A stretch of 64,000 bases of DNA from positions 23,678,001 to 23,742,000 of the forward strand of contig NC_081820.1 in assembly GCF_030704535.1 (NCBI RefSeq), in the 5' to 3' direction. The DNA comes from Vitis vinifera (lineage: Eukaryota; Streptophyta; Magnoliopsida; Vitales; Vitaceae). A model generated the notes under the pieces. It was not told where the DNA came from. It saw only the letters and a list, made by a program, of their open reading frames with translations, and ran no database searches. Below are positions 1 to 12,216 of this stretch, piece by piece (within the stretch, counting starts at the first letter, position 1; every line of letters starts with the position of its first letter). The translations under genes and the position numbers were made by a program.

Positions 1-2
1 CA

Positions 3-251
3 GAGCTTTACTGTGACAACAAGTCAACCATTGTCATTACTCAAAATCCTGTCCAACATGGTAGGACCAAGCACATAAATGTAAAATTTCACTCTATAAG
101 GGAAGCTGAAAAGAATTCACTTGTCAAGTTGCATTATTGCTCAACTGATGTGCAACTTGCTGACATAATGACTAAGACACTTCCTAAATCAAGGCTGGAG
201 TTCCTAAGGTTGAAGCTTGGCATGTCCAGGGCAAATCTCAAGGAGTGTTAG
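3..251 (+). pseudogene. 3' end of a Ty1/Copia polyprotein (RNase H C-terminus)
   Basis: An open frame enters from the left edge and stops at a TAG at 249-251. It reads like the end of Copia RNase H: ELYCDNKS at the start, HINVKFHSIREA in the middle, then a D-x-x-T-K-x-L-P-K block (LADIMTKTLPKSRLEFLR) and the usual short tail. These are family hallmarks of the last catalytic part of Copia pol. The rest of the element lies outside the window, so whether the full element is intact cannot be judged. The stop codon overlaps the start of the LTR that follows, as is common in these elements. Confidence 0.9.
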
Positions 252-408
252 AACTCATGAGAGTTTGCCTTTGAAGTTTGAAAAAGTCTTAGTTAGACTT
301 AGTCTTTGTTATTGTTTCATATCAGATTCTTGCTCCATAATTTTCTGTTTTTAGTTAGTAGTAGTGCCAATAAAATCTGATAGTAGCTGAGAATATATAT
401 GTTGATGA
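246..408 (+). mobile_element. Truncated 3' LTR of the Copia element
   Basis: TGTTAGAACTC directly follows a short purine tract (AAGGAG) at the end of the Copia pol frame, which is where a 3' LTR begins. No CA-terminated LTR end is visible before receptor-gene sequence starts at about 410, so the LTR is truncated or its end has decayed. The right boundary is approximate. Confidence 0.6.
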
Positions 409-434
409 TGTGAGTTTGTGGTTTGTTCAAACAG

Positions 435-629
435 TGGATGGACTGGCAGTCTTGATAAGCACCTTTGAGCAGCTCGAGGGGTGGAGTGGGGATCCATGTC
501 TCCCTAGTGACACCATATGGCAGTGGCTGAACTGTATAGGCAATGACCCTCCAAGAGTAACCTCCCTAAATCTCTCAGGGTATGGACTGGATGGCTCTCT
601 CCCTGACTTCAGCCAAATGCAGGCTCTGA
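435..629 (+). pseudogene. Orphan exon of a malectin-like/LRR receptor-like kinase gene
   Basis: An open stretch preceded by a good 3' splice site (TTTGTTCAAACAG ending at 434) encodes the juncture between the malectin-like and LRR regions of plant receptor-like kinases. It contains the characteristic WSGDPCLP motif, then WLNC, PRVTSLNLSG and a first LRR-like GxLPDFS segment. After the equivalent of MQAL the reading no longer resembles the family, and no kinase, signal peptide or other LRR exon is present nearby. It is therefore a stranded exon next to a Copia end, either moved by the element or left by deletion. It is not a functional gene in this window. Confidence 0.7.
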
Positions 630-635
630 TACCAC

Positions 636-673
636 TGTCAGAATCTGTAGTTTTTTTCCTACAGATTCTGACA
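636..673. repeat. Perfect 15-bp hairpin next to the orphan receptor exon
   Basis: TGTCAGAATCTGTAG at 636-650 and its exact reverse complement CTACAGATTCTGACA at 659-673 flank an 8-nt T-rich loop. It starts where the receptor-like reading stops. Confidence 0.9.
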
Positions 674-1330
674 ATAAGTAGATTCAACCACAAAAATCAG
701 CTTAATTTTTCCCCCTCTATTCATATTTCTCTTTTATATCATTTTAATGGCTAACCATATAAACTTCTCTAACGGTATATTTCTATCAGAAAAAGTGATC
801 TTTAAATTGTTGAATAACAGAGGGGGAAAACGAAGTGATGAAGATTAATTTTAGGAATACTTTAAGTGAACTAATTCCCATCATTAAATAATATCTATTC
901 TAAATTTTTTCTCCTAGGCTCTTTCTCAGCACCTTCCATAATCACTCGGATTCTAAACAGCGTAGATAACGAAAGAAAGAAGCAGGAAAAGGCTTAACGC
1001 TGTAATTATCAATGAAGTTGACATAACCCCAAGAAAATTTTCATCTAGAAATGCCATTCTCCAATATACCCCTTCTGGATGCTGTCCAAACAGAACAGTC
1101 AGCAGATGTTTTGTCCACTTTTCAAATGGCTGACATGACTATTTCACAACAGAAGCTTCCCCCATTATTGTAATCCTCATAGCTTTGTTTGAAAGGCATC
1201 AAATACCTTAAAGTCAACATTCAAACCCCCCTGGACGCGTTTGAGATGTAAGAAAAAAACTACTACGCAAAAATGTTTGTTTAATTTCCACGAGAAAATT
1301 TACTAAGTGATGTATGCACCCGTCAATATG
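674..1330. other. Intergenic, no gene seen; upstream region of the LEA gene
   Basis: AT-rich non-coding sequence between the hairpin and the TATA box of the LEA-like gene. I see no open frame with family resemblance and no clear element ends. Confidence 0.6.
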
Positions 1331-1338
1331 TATATATA
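1331..1338 (+). promoter_or_regulatory. TATA box of the LEA_2/NHL-like gene
   Basis: TATATATA lies about 120 bp upstream of the ATG at 1455, a usual plant spacing once a short 5' UTR is allowed. It is followed by a CT-rich stretch (GCTTCTGTCTCCCAACG) typical of plant transcription starts. Confidence 0.6.
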
Positions 1339-1454
1339 CAGCTTCTGTCTCCCAACGATCCCTCCACACCCACCATTTCTTTTCATTCTCATGTGAAGTA
1401 AAACTAAGGAGAAAGAAGCAGAAAAAGCTATAAAACTCTCAATCGATTTCCACT

Positions 1455-2090
1455 ATGGCAGAGAAAGACGCATACCCCTTGGCACCAGCCAATGGCCACG
1501 CCCGGAACGATGCAGAATCAGCTGCAGTCCATGCTGATGAGCTCCGCCGCAAGAAACGCATAAAATGTATCATATATCTTATTATTTTCGTGGTGTTTCA
1601 GAGTATAGTTATATTGGTTTTCGCCCTAACTGTGATGAAAGTCAAGAGCCCTAAGTTCAGGGTGCGGGAAGCTTCATTCAGTAGCTTTGAGGTTAATCCA
1701 GGAACCCCATCATTCTCCATGAAAATGAATGCTCAACTTGGAGTGAAGAACACAAACTTTGGACACTTCAAATTCGATAACAGTACTATTGTCTTCTCCT
1801 ACATGGGGATACCAGTGGGGGAGGCTTTTGTTCCAAAGGCGAGAGCCCGAGCTAGAACCACAAAGAAGCTGACTGTAACAGTGGATCTGACCTCAACAGC
1901 TTTGGCAAGCATGAATTCACAGTTAGGGACTGATCTCAGTAGGGGGGTTTTGCCATTGACGAGCTCATCTAAGCTGAGTGGGAAGGTGCATCTGATGAAG
2001 GTGATGAAGAAGAAGAAGTCTGCTCAAATGAACTGCACCATGGAAGTCAACACCCAGCTGCAATCAATTCAGAATGTGAAATGCAAGTGA
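1455..2090 (+). CDS. LEA_2 / NDR1-HIN1-like (NHL) membrane protein, 211 aa
   Basis: A single-exon gene for a predicted type II membrane protein. Residues 1-35 form a short cytosolic tail with a YPLAPANG motif and a basic cluster (RRKKRIK, 31-37). Residues 38-60 form one strongly hydrophobic transmembrane segment. The rest is a beta-rich LEA_2 domain with the family's pattern of F-x-V-R-E-A-S-F, NPGTPSF, V-K-N-T-N-F-G-x-F and a final C-T-M-E-V...C-K tail. Members of this family sit in the plasma membrane or ER, and several are linked to defence or abiotic stress, but no biochemical reaction is known for this subgroup. The length is normal. The ATG is the first in frame after the TATA box and lies in a good context (CTATGG). 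It resembles the protein I remember as At1g64065. Family assignment is secure; physiological role is not. Confidence 0.9.
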   Translation: MAEKDAYPLAPANGHARNDAESAAVHADELRRKKRIKCIIYLIIFVVFQSIVILVFALTVMKVKSPKFRVREASFSSFEVNPGTPSFSMKMNAQLGVKNTNFGHFKFDNSTIVFSYMGIPVGEAFVPKARARARTTKKLTVTVDLTSTALASMNSQLGTDLSRGVLPLTSSSKLSGKVHLMKVMKKKKSAQMNCTMEVNTQLQSIQNVKCK

Positions 2091-3383
2091 TCTAGTAGTA
2101 ATTTCTCTTTTGTTGTGTGCTTGAACTTTGATTTCTTATATCACATCCGTGATGTATGTACTTTCCGCTATATATCTATATGCTTAAACTGTAGTCCCCA
2201 TACGCCTGTTAATTCTTTGTATTTTGCTTTGAATTAAGGACGAGTTCATACTTTATTAGATTTTCAGTGCTTTGAATCCAGTTTTGCAATCCAACAATTC
2301 ATTGGTGATGACCAAAAGCCACAGAGTCCATCTGGGGTTTTTGAGTGACATCAGTGTGTCACTTTTGTGTGGAAAAAGTCTTCAACTTGAAGCATATCGG
2401 CTTGGGAAAGCAAGAGGTGAAATTTTCAAATATGGTGGCCATACTCCACTTCACTAATCATCAAATGTAAAATTTACGCCCACTAATAAAAAGGGAGTGG
2501 CTTATATAGATGTCATACTTCCCTTTCTCTACCTTGCTATAAAACATACTATCAAGAGTTTTGTCCAAGTTTAGCAACTGTTTTTGTTTTGAAAAACAGT
2601 TTTTAAAAATTGTCCTATAATGTTTATAAAATAAAAGTATGTTAAGAAACATGAAATATTATTAACTATTTTTAAATATGTTTTTAAAATAATTTTTATG
2701 TCTGGTATTTTACTTTTAATCATTTCACATATTTGTATACTTATTTTTTAAAACAATTATATAAAAACAACTAAAAAAATATTTTCTAAAAAAATCATGT
2801 TTCTATTTTTAAGAATAGAAAATAAAAAATAGTTTTTAGTTATCAAAGATATGTTCCTAATTTTTTGTTCTGAAAAACAGAAAACTATTCTCGAAAACAA
2901 TTGCCAAATGAGCTTTGGTCTCCTCCCACTACTTAGAAGCTCTTTTTATCTAGTTTTTATTCAAAAAGCAATGCCAAATAAGATTTGAGTTTAATGAAAA
3001 TTTTGAGAGGATCAAATTTTCTCTTATTGTTTTATAAAAGCAGTAAAATCAATAACATAAAAACATATGTACTTTTGCTTGTTCTTGGTCTTCAGCCCAA
3101 CCACAAAAGAGGTTAATAGATGCATCATAACCCCAAATGGTCACATAGTTATTTATTGAAGTTTGGTTCCATTTGTTTGAGAAAAGATAGTCAATTTTTA
3201 GGTTTCTAAAGTACTGTTTAGAATTGTATGTAACTCATTCTAGTTTTTGAGTTCAGCATTGTAGATGCTGACACTTTCTCCAGAGCATAGCAGCATTGCC
3301 CATTTTAAAGGCTTAATATAAGTCTGCGAGGGATGCAAGTGACAATTTAAAAGCCTATTTTTGATAGGGTGGGGATTTCATAA
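2091..3383. other. 3' flank of the LEA gene and AT-rich intergenic DNA
   Basis: The first ~160 bases are T-rich 3' UTR-like sequence with AATAA-like signals. After about 2560 the DNA becomes extremely AT-rich, with imperfect self-complementary runs of the kind seen in decayed MITEs. No gene is supported. Confidence 0.5.
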
Positions 3384-3735
3384 CATGGGGTGGTCAAATC
3401 TGATCTCACAAAGGGAAATGTATGAAGGCATTATTTTAGTTTGTGAAGTGAGCTTATTTTATATCACATGGAATGTTCAAACCTCTGGCATTTGACTATG
3501 GAGATTACTCTCTCTAAAATTTAAGAGACCCCATTGTAATCAGTCTATTTCAATGGTGACGACTGACGAGGTCATGAAAGTATGTTATCATTGGGCCAGG
3601 GATGTGGGACTAGAAGGACACATTGCCCATAGAAAATTTATGCAAAAGGAAAAAACAAATATTTTATGTCTTGATCTGCCTATTTTTTCATAAAATTAAT
3701 TGAAAATTTTGACCATTAAGGCAACATGTCTTGAG
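3384..3735. repeat. Diverged direct repeat, copy 1
   Basis: Matches the stretch at 4866-5186 with small gaps. Shared landmarks in order are GGTGGTCAAATC, AAAGGGAAATGTATGAAGGC, GTGAAGTGAGCTTATTTT, a T-T-T-C-A-A-T-G-G block, CTAGAAGG and TTTTGACCA-TTAAGG. No coding potential; origin unknown. Confidence 0.8.
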
Positions 3736-4865
3736 TTCTACATTCACTCGTTTCATAATTATTCAGTCTCTTTCTCTCTACATCTGTTTGGCGTAGGCCA
3801 TGACAGTTTCCTTTTCACATAAAAAACCATAAAATAATTTTCTTGAAAGAAAAAATATGCAAGTGAGAATTAAATTATATACTCCTTTTCAATGTTTTAT
3901 AATCTATGAATGCCCTTTAATTAATATTTTTTTAGTCAAATTATTTTTATTTTTAAAAAATTTCTTATAAATTATGGTGTTCCTTCACTGTTTATAATCT
4001 ATGAATATTCTTTGGTTTAAAAAAAATATTAATAAAGATATGAATTTTTACTCCTGCTACCAATTACAATTTGATAATTTCGGTTTTTTTAAACTTATTC
4101 TACAATCATTTTTTCTTATGAGATATCATAATATATATATATGGGCATTTTTGGTATTATCAAAATTTGTCCTCTTGATATATATATATAATTTTTTTTT
4201 TATCCAACCTAATACAAACTTAACCCAATATTTGAGATCTATGTGAACAAGCATTTTTCATACTCAAGTTGAACTTAAGTTCTATTTTCCCAATCCAAAC
4301 TTGGGATAGGACTTGGGCAAAGGGTTGGGGTAATCCAAGCCTAGATTGAACCTAAATTTAATGTTTACAATTTGTATTGTTAAATTTATATATATTCCAT
4401 TTATATTCTTTCAAACAATTTTAAAGAAAAATAATAAAATTTAATTATTTCATATTTTATTTTATTTTTCTAAAAAAATAATATTTTTGTTATTATGTCG
4501 AGATGGTGTATTACTTACTTACTGTTTAAATTTTAGCATAAAATTATAAAAGATGAAGTTAAAATGACTATGATAAGAGATTTGTTGAACTCTATCTAAA
4601 TTTAATCCATACAACTTGAATAATTTGTCTAACTTGATTAACCTAAGTCTAATATAAACTTAACTAGAAAAATAAAAATGTACGACGTTCAAGTTTAACA
4701 TTTTCGATCATATATTGAATTAGATTAAGATTAGGATTAATGTTTATTAATTTAATTTTAGTTCGGGTTACGTGCAAACTCAATCTAACCCATTTGAGTT
4801 GCAACCCTAGGTTTCCCTGTATTGAAAAATAAAAATGAGGGCTTGCATATAAGTAAAATTTTAAT
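3736..4865. other. AT-rich spacer between the two diverged repeats
   Basis: Contains TA runs and, from about 4190 to 4815, degenerate blocks rich in CCAACCTAA / AACCCAA / CAACCC. These resemble widespread plant repeats that end in a 'gtgcaaccct'-like motif; a similar motif occurs inverted at about 25480 in the F-box gene. No gene seen. Confidence 0.4.
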
Positions 4866-5186
4866 ATGAGGTGGTCAAATCTTATCTTATAAAGGGAAAT
4901 GTATGAAGGCATTATTTTAATTTGTGAAGTGAGCTTATTTTTATGTCACACATGGAATTTCCAAACCTATATGCCATTTACTATGAAGATCACTCTCATT
5001 AAGACAGCTCAGGGAGACTCAAGAATTAGTCCATTTCAATGGGTGATGCATGACCCAAGTATGTGGGGCTAGAAGGGCGCATGCCTCTTGGGTAGGCTGA
5101 AAAAAAAATATATGTACTTTATGACTTGATCCTATCTTTTTTCTTCCCATAAAATTGAATATTTTGACCACTAAGGTAACATGTCC
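4866..5186. repeat. Diverged direct repeat, copy 2
   Basis: Second member of the pair with 3384-3735, about 1.48 kb downstream in the same orientation. Order of blocks is conserved; substitutions and small indels are frequent, so the duplication is old. Confidence 0.8.
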
Positions 5187-6685
5187 ATGTCATACATTGA
5201 AAAAATAATAATAATTGCTTTAAAAACTGTTTAAATATATGAATTTTAAAAAAAAATTAAAGTAATTTTTAAAAATAGAAGATAAATATGTATTTTTTAA
5301 ACATGATGTTATGCCTTTGTATTGAAGTTTTTGACTTAGAAAAAATAGGAAGTATTGAAGTTTTTGATTTAGAAAGAAAAACATGAAGGGGGGAGAGAGA
5401 GAGAGAGAGAGATTCTAGCAAACACCACATGGGCCAGAAGCACATCAAAGGCCCAGACCAAAAGCTCCAAGTAGGTTGAGTCTCAACCCCACTTTAATTT
5501 ATCGAATTGGATTGAGCTAATCATATGGCAATATTGCAACACGTAGACTTCAAAATTTGTTCTAGGATCTTTTTATCTAAAATTTCAGACCTAATTTTTA
5601 TTTAAAAATTTTTAAATCCATTGAATTAGAAATATTTTTACCCTCTTACTTTTGATCGACAGACTTTACATAATTATTTTTTAAAATTCATTTATTTTTA
5701 TTTTTATTTTTATTTTTATTTTTATATTGTAATTAAATCAAAGAACGTGATGAGTTACATAGTTTGGTTTATATAAATGAGATTGAGTTTGTATAATTCA
5801 AAAAATTATTTCTCGTACCATAAATTTTTAAATTGGAATATTGTTACTTTATTTTATTGATATATGTGTTTATCTATTGTATATTTACATTGAAAAAAAT
5901 TAAATTAATTTAATGAGATTGTATGAATTGGGTCATTTTTATCTATTAATATGATTAAAACTTGTAAAATCATTTTTTAATTAATCTTATAAAATTATGT
6001 AAATTGAAATCATTCTTCATAATGATTGTGGATAATAGAAAGGAAACAATAATAGAAAGAAACATAAATGACCATAAACTCAAAAACTCATGCTTTCCTT
6101 GACTACACTACTACTCGTTACCCTTACAGGTTGGAACCATTGTTTTTTATTATTATTATTATTATTATTGACAATAAATTTTGCTACTTTAAAATATTTT
6201 AAAACATCTTTAATTACATTTTTTTAAGTCAAGTTATTAGTTTTTAAATACTTTATCTTAATTATATAAATAAGAATACAATAATTATTGGGATATTAAT
6301 AATAATAAACATATGATTTGGACTTAATTAAATGCTAAAATGTTCAAATTTTTGATAGAAAAATAAAAGGTTATTTAATGAAAAGATATAAAATAAAACT
6401 ATTAGTGTAATTTTATTTCATCCATCTTAGTTTAGGACTCTGCATTTTTTCCTATAGTTTACATTCTTTTGAAGATTCAAGAGAATAATGGCATAAAAGG
6501 GATAAAGTGGACTTATGAAAATTAGAAATAAAATTAATTTAGAAAGAATTTTAAATTAATAATTTAAAAATAAAAAAATTTCCAAATCTTTTAAAATTCT
6601 TAAGCTTAAGCTTATAAATTATTATTTTGGTAAATCATTATTTCTAAATTGATTCCAAGTCCACTAGGTTTTCTCTTATCTATGT
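5187..6685. other. AT-rich intergenic DNA with simple repeats
   Basis: Holds a (GA)n tract at about 5392-5412, an (ATTTT)n pentanucleotide run at about 5691-5725 and a (TTA)n run at about 6148-6169. No gene seen. Confidence 0.7.
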
Positions 6686-7351
6686 TCATCGGAAGTGTTC
6701 TTCAAAAAAGTGGATGCACCTAAACTATTCTAAGTTATTATTCATTGTGCTTAACTTGAAACTCTCAAAAAATTCAATATTCTCATTCTTGGGTTCATGA
6801 AAGATATTTGCATCCCCTCAAAGTGTTGAGAAGTCCTCTAAGGAGCATAGTAGTGTTACATCGTTGACATGAGATTGGGCATAAGTTCTAGGATGTAAGT
6901 CTTAGGGAGTAGCAACTGTCAAGTAAATTTATGTACATCTTCCTCATATTCCATGAATTATAACTTTATGGTCTCACTTGTGATTTTTTCATCTTTGCAT
7001 ATTGTGTAGAGGTTTTTCATCGGAAGTGTTTTTCAAAAAGTGGATGCACCTAAACTTGTCTAAGTTATTATTCATTGTTCTTAACTTGAAACTCTCAAAA
7101 AATTCAATATTCTCATTCTTGGGTTCATGAAAGATATTTGCATCCCCTCAAAGTGTTGAGGAGTCCACTAAGGAGCATAGTAGTGTTACATCGCTAACAT
7201 GAGATTGGGCATAAGTTCTAGGATGTAAGTCTTAGGGAGTAGCAATTGTCAAATAAATTTATGTACCTCTTCTTAATATTCCATGGATTATAACTCTATG
7301 GTCTCTCACTTGTGATTTTTTTATCTTCACATATTGTGTAGAGGTTTTTCA
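6686..7351. repeat. Tandem duplication, two 331-bp units, possibly LTR-derived
   Basis: Two head-to-tail copies (6686-7016 and 7017-7351) share nearly all their sequence, starting TCATCGGAAGTGTT and ending GTGTAGAGGTTTTTCA. They differ by scattered substitutions and one small A-run change. The end of copy 2 runs into ACGAACAAATCCTTTGCC and a TGTGTTTGATT segment that resembles the 3' part of some Copia LTRs, so the unit may be part of a decayed LTR; no TG/CA ends or target duplication could be confirmed. Confidence 0.85.
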
Positions 7352-10300
7352 CGAACAAATCCTTTGCCTCGTGTGTGTTTGATTATTTTTTATATTTTTC
7401 ACTTTCTCAAATAATATCAACTCTTCTATTAAAATCTTTGAAAATCATCCATTCATTTCCTCTCGTGTGGAAGGCTTACCTCCACATGCTCTCCCTAAGC
7501 TCAAGACCCTTTGACCATCCAAGGTAAACAAATAATCCATTTGGAGCAATTTGTCTGGACCAAGATAAGTTTCGTATGGCGTGGGAGGAAAAACAAATTT
7601 TTTTCTTCCTTGATGCCAGACGGAATGGATAGACCAAGCTGACTGGGACTTCTAGATAGACAAACCAAATCAATCAAAAATTCCAAATATTAGTCGGATG
7701 ATTAATCACCACCAATGTCTAAGCAACAATCAATACAACATTTACACCTAAAAATCAATATCAATTAGTTGTTACACACAATCAGCGATATTGACAAACA
7801 TAAATGCACAATCAATGATATGGTTCGAGATTCTTGCACGACAATCAATAAATGACACCAATCAGCAACTCTTGTTTGCTATGATTGTCCAATCAGCGCT
7901 AAGATAAAGGTATTAACTACCTTATTAAGGCATAGTATCCGCCACGATGGCGATTATCAAGGCAAGAAAGGTTGTGATGATGGCGTCATATGTTCTATAA
8001 AAACCCTTCCAAAAGTATGAAAAAGATACGTGTACATAGTTATTCAAAAAATTGGATTCACTCTCGCTAGATTCTGACTTAGGCTTCGAAGGGGCATGCT
8101 CAGACCACCTGTCCAGACATCCTTTTGTGAAGGGAAGCAATCCATCTAACTTTGGTGAAGCTAGACGAGCTTTCATCTAGTTGACACAACACCAACATCT
8201 CGGTGTTTCTCATACTAAATCAAATAACTTTCAAAAACTTTTCTTTGTCATATTATGAGAATATTTATGATCATCCATATTGATATAAATCTTTTTTTGA
8301 TTCTATAAAAAAAAAAAATTCCAACTCTCTATAAAATGGAAAAACCCGTTAATGAAATATTATTTAATTTTCTTTTTTAGCATTTTATATCTTCTTCTTT
8401 AATTTCTTCTCTTTCTACTTTCTTTTTTACAACATTATAAAAAATACATATATATATCCTCATTTCACATCCAAATATTTTAAACAAGCATTTTTTGAAA
8501 TAAAAATATAAAGATAATTAAATCAAATTGAAGTCGTATTTATTTATTTTATTTTATTGGAGATTGTTATGGGAATGTACTCTATCCTTTGTCACAAATA
8601 TTTCAAAAAGAAACCTCCTTAACTTTTTTTTTTCAACCCGAGTCAACAAATGAACTTTGAGACCATATTTGGCCCAAATTCATGCACCAAACACTTTCCC
8701 CTATCATTGTTTTTGCCCTTCTGTTTTTTTTTAATATCCAAGGTGGAAGCAAAGAAGCCCCCATTCCCATAATAATGTTTCCTTAAAAATGATAATTTTC
8801 CTATAATCTAGGAAAATGTGCCCACACCCACATGAATCCAACACAACATTAGGTTTGGTGCAACACACATACACCACCTAATTCCCAAATCAACCGAGAA
8901 ACATACCAAATCTAGGGTTCTTGGATTACTATAAAGTGTCCACCCTTTGTTTCCATCAATTCTTTGTATCCTTGTCTTCAAGTTTCTCAATACCACCACA
9001 TTGTTTATGCTTTCTTTGTTTTCTCATGTCTTCTCTAATTTCTATGCTCCATGTACATTGAACTATCCCGATTAAGCATGTTAGGTTAATTTAGTTCTTC
9101 GTATATTTATGATCAACATATTTTAAGTCTTATTCTCAAAAAAAAAAAATGATTTCTAAGCGTTCCAAATCGATATAGATTGATTTAGTCGGTTACTATT
9201 TATAAATTGATCGATTCTATTAGATTGATTTGATTTGATTTGATTTTAATGCGCAAACCTAAATGATACAAACCCTAATTAATGTACATATATTGACAAA
9301 AGGTTGGAAAGAACTTGGAAAAGAAGACAAAAATATAATTCACTTAAAAATCATTAGGAAAGAAAAAATAAAAAAAAGGAGAAAGAAAAGGAAAAATCCT
9401 CCAACTACAAGGGGGTTGGTGGTCGCAATTTGGTGCAAATGAGTGGCCTACACTGTTCCAAAAATGTGAGCCACCAGACCAGACCCATTGTCTTTGGGGT
9501 GGGGTCACATCACCACTTGCTCCACTCTTGGGTGCTGTTTGGCAGCCTCTCTTCTTCTTTCTTCTGTGTGATCATGACTTTAGAAAACAATTTTTCTGTT
9601 CGAAATTTCAAACTTGGAATATTCAAATTTCCAACTTGTAATCCCCATTGTGGAAATTGGAAAATCATGTTGGTGGGTTGCCTCTTTTTCAACTAGCAAT
9701 GTGACAATCTCCATTAAATTAATGGGGCTAGTGCTCCATTTTCATGTGACTTGTAGGGTATGTTTGCCTACATGTCATTAAATATATTTCAATTTTTTTT
9801 TTTTTTTTACATTTATTGAATTTAAACTTATATTGATGCTTCCTTCTCATTTCCCATTTGTTTGTTAGGTGTAGGTGACTTGGTATAAATTCTTATTTTT
9901 TTACAAAAAATTAAAATTAAAATAAGATCATAATTTTAAAGGATAATCAATTAATTAAACTTGAAAGAATCATTTGTATCAACTTTCCATTTTTTATTTT
10001 GTTTGAAAAATAAAATCAGAGTCTATTTGGTTGTGAAATAGTTTTCTATTTTTAAAAACAGAAAGTTATCTTCAAAAATTTTTACTGTTGTTTTGCCGTT
10101 GTTTTTTAGAAATAATTTTTGAAAATAAATTAAAATAAATAATAATTTTTAGAAAATAAGTAAAGGTTATTTTCATCAATTTTTTTTAAAAAAATGAAAA
10201 TTTTGGTCATTTAACCATATTTTTAAAAACTATTTTTAAGTTAAAGAATTAAAAACAATTTTTAAAAATAAGTTTTAGAAAATACTATGAAACATACTTT

Positions 10301-11198
10301 TTATTCTTTTAAGAGTTTTATTAAAAATAAAATAATTTTTAATATAAATTAAAAAAAGTTATTTACTTCTCAAGAGCCCTAAGTAAATAAAAAAATTATA
10401 ATAAAAATTCTTGTCAACTTTGAAAAAATCAAAAAGGATTTCTTGCAAGTCATTCAAACATCATCTAGACACTTATTAAAAATGTTTACATCATGTGTGT
10501 CTTGCAGAACTGAAATCAATCAAACCATGAAGAAAACATGGGATTGATTTTCCCATCAAATCCTTTCATCCAAACACCAAATAGAGAAAGAGAAAAACAC
10601 CCACATCAGGAATGCCATGGAACAGTAAAAAAAAAATAGAGGGATTTTGACCGTCTAAAGCTGTGATACAAGTAGAGTACTTTTTGAAGAGACCCACAAG
10701 CAGCTTTATAAGCTGCCTTTTCCTTTTCTTTTCTTTTCTTTTCTTTTTCCATGGAATTTGTATTCAATTGAAACTTTATAGCGGTTTTGTAGCTGCAACA
10801 AAAGGACAAATTGAATCTACCAACTCACCCATCCGGCCATCCCTCAGACAAATGCCTTTCACTTTGCTGCTCTGCATTCTGCATTGCCCAAATAAAGCTA
10901 TAAACCCATTAAAATAAAATATTTTCTCTGCTTTTTCTTGCCTTTTTAAAGTTGTTTTTGTAAAGCATTCTGAAATTACTAGAATAGTTTCATATGTTAT
11001 AATCATTCAAATGCAAGTATGTAGTACCCACAAGCTTTCACATTCTTAATCACACATTTTTTAGGGTTTTCTTTTTTATGAAATTAGAAATAAGGTACTC
11101 TCTAATATTGACTCCTTGTACCCAAATATAGGATCACTTATGTATACATTTCAAATTTATGGATTTTTACCCAAATTCAATCTCGTCCCGTTATTTTG
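7352..11198. other. Long AT-rich intergenic region, no gene seen
   Basis: Several short open frames occur here, but none has family resemblance, codon bias or splice-linked partners. The stretch 7350-8180 is less AT-rich and may be decayed transposon sequence. About 10010-10330 is a self-complementary AT-rich block of MITE type without clean ends. Confidence 0.5.
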
Positions 11199-11309
11199 TG
11201 TCACACCCCGAATTCTAGACAACCCAAAATTCGACCCATAACTTCAAGTGTAACCCTTAAGATCAAAGAGCGTTCAAATTCTAGGTTGTCTAGAATTCGA
11301 AGCGTCACA
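11199..11309. mobile_element. Small foldback element (111 bp, ~33-bp inverted arms)
   Basis: The left arm begins TGTCACACCCCGAATTCTAG and the right arm, read as its reverse complement, begins TGTGACGCTTCGAATTCTAG; the arms match over most of about 33 bp and flank roughly 45 bp. No clear target duplication is visible. It is most simply a short MITE or foldback relic of unknown superfamily. Confidence 0.65.
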
Positions 11310-12216
11310 TTTTATATCTGATCCCATTTATTTATACATTAATGTTTCGTATAATTTTAATGAACCAAATCAAAACTTCTATGCTAAGCTACACCTAATT
11401 TTTTTGTGAATATTGGATGGTATTGAAAATTTTATTTATTGTAACATTTTAAATTGCATCATATTTTTTCTTGATATTCATAGCCCAATTTTTTTTTTTC
11501 CTGGTTTAATTCCAGTCAACCAAACGAGGAACAAAAAAGTCATTTAGTAGGAATTGGATTAAAGTGGGTCCACACATTGGGTTCATTTTCAAGGCATCTA
11601 GAATTTGGATGAAAAAAAAAATGAGAAGGGAATCAACCAAGTAATGTGCTTCACACTTAATGCAATTTTCTCGAATCTTTGAAAAGAAAAAGAAAAAGAA
11701 AATTAATTTGAAAACAAAAAAGTAAAAATAAAATTGGAAATGCAGAAATGAAATGAAAGAAGGGAGAAAAATAAATTTCAATAGTATCATAATGCTTTGA
11801 CTGCACCATGCAAAGATTTACACAGAGATCTTTTACTCATTTCTTCAATATTTTCATGATGACTCGCTGCTCAGTGCTCACCATCCCCTAAACTCTAAAG
11901 ATTCATTTCACAATCCTATCTTTTCAAATTATTTTCTACTGAAAACACCAAAAAAAAAAAAAAATTCCCTTTTCCTCCGTTTGGCCGCTGAGAAAATGGA
12001 AGAAAATAATAAAACAGAGTGTTGGGTACAGAAAATAGAAAACCCAGTTCGGCTCAGCCTAATAGTTGCATACGCCCATGCGGGTTTTTTGTTTTCTCAT
12101 GTCCCAAGCAAGACCCAGTCAAAATTTCTATGTTTTTCGTTTTTCCTGCAGTTTCTTAGCATCCAAACAGGGGTTGCAGACACTAGAGTAACGTTTTCCC
12201 GCCATTTCACAGAGCT
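11310..12216. other. Intergenic region downstream of the MAKR gene
   Basis: AT-rich sequence with a poly-A run at about 11951-11964. The last few hundred bases next to the MAKR stop codon probably include its 3' UTR (minus strand). No other gene seen. Confidence 0.5.

Noticed and set aside
2272-2457. Short open frame downstream of the LEA gene
   Set aside because: Sixty-one codons without family resemblance; lies in or after the LEA 3' flank.
9430-9696. Open frames on both strands
   Set aside because: No start with good context and no similarity to anything recognised; both strands open only because stop codons are sparse here.
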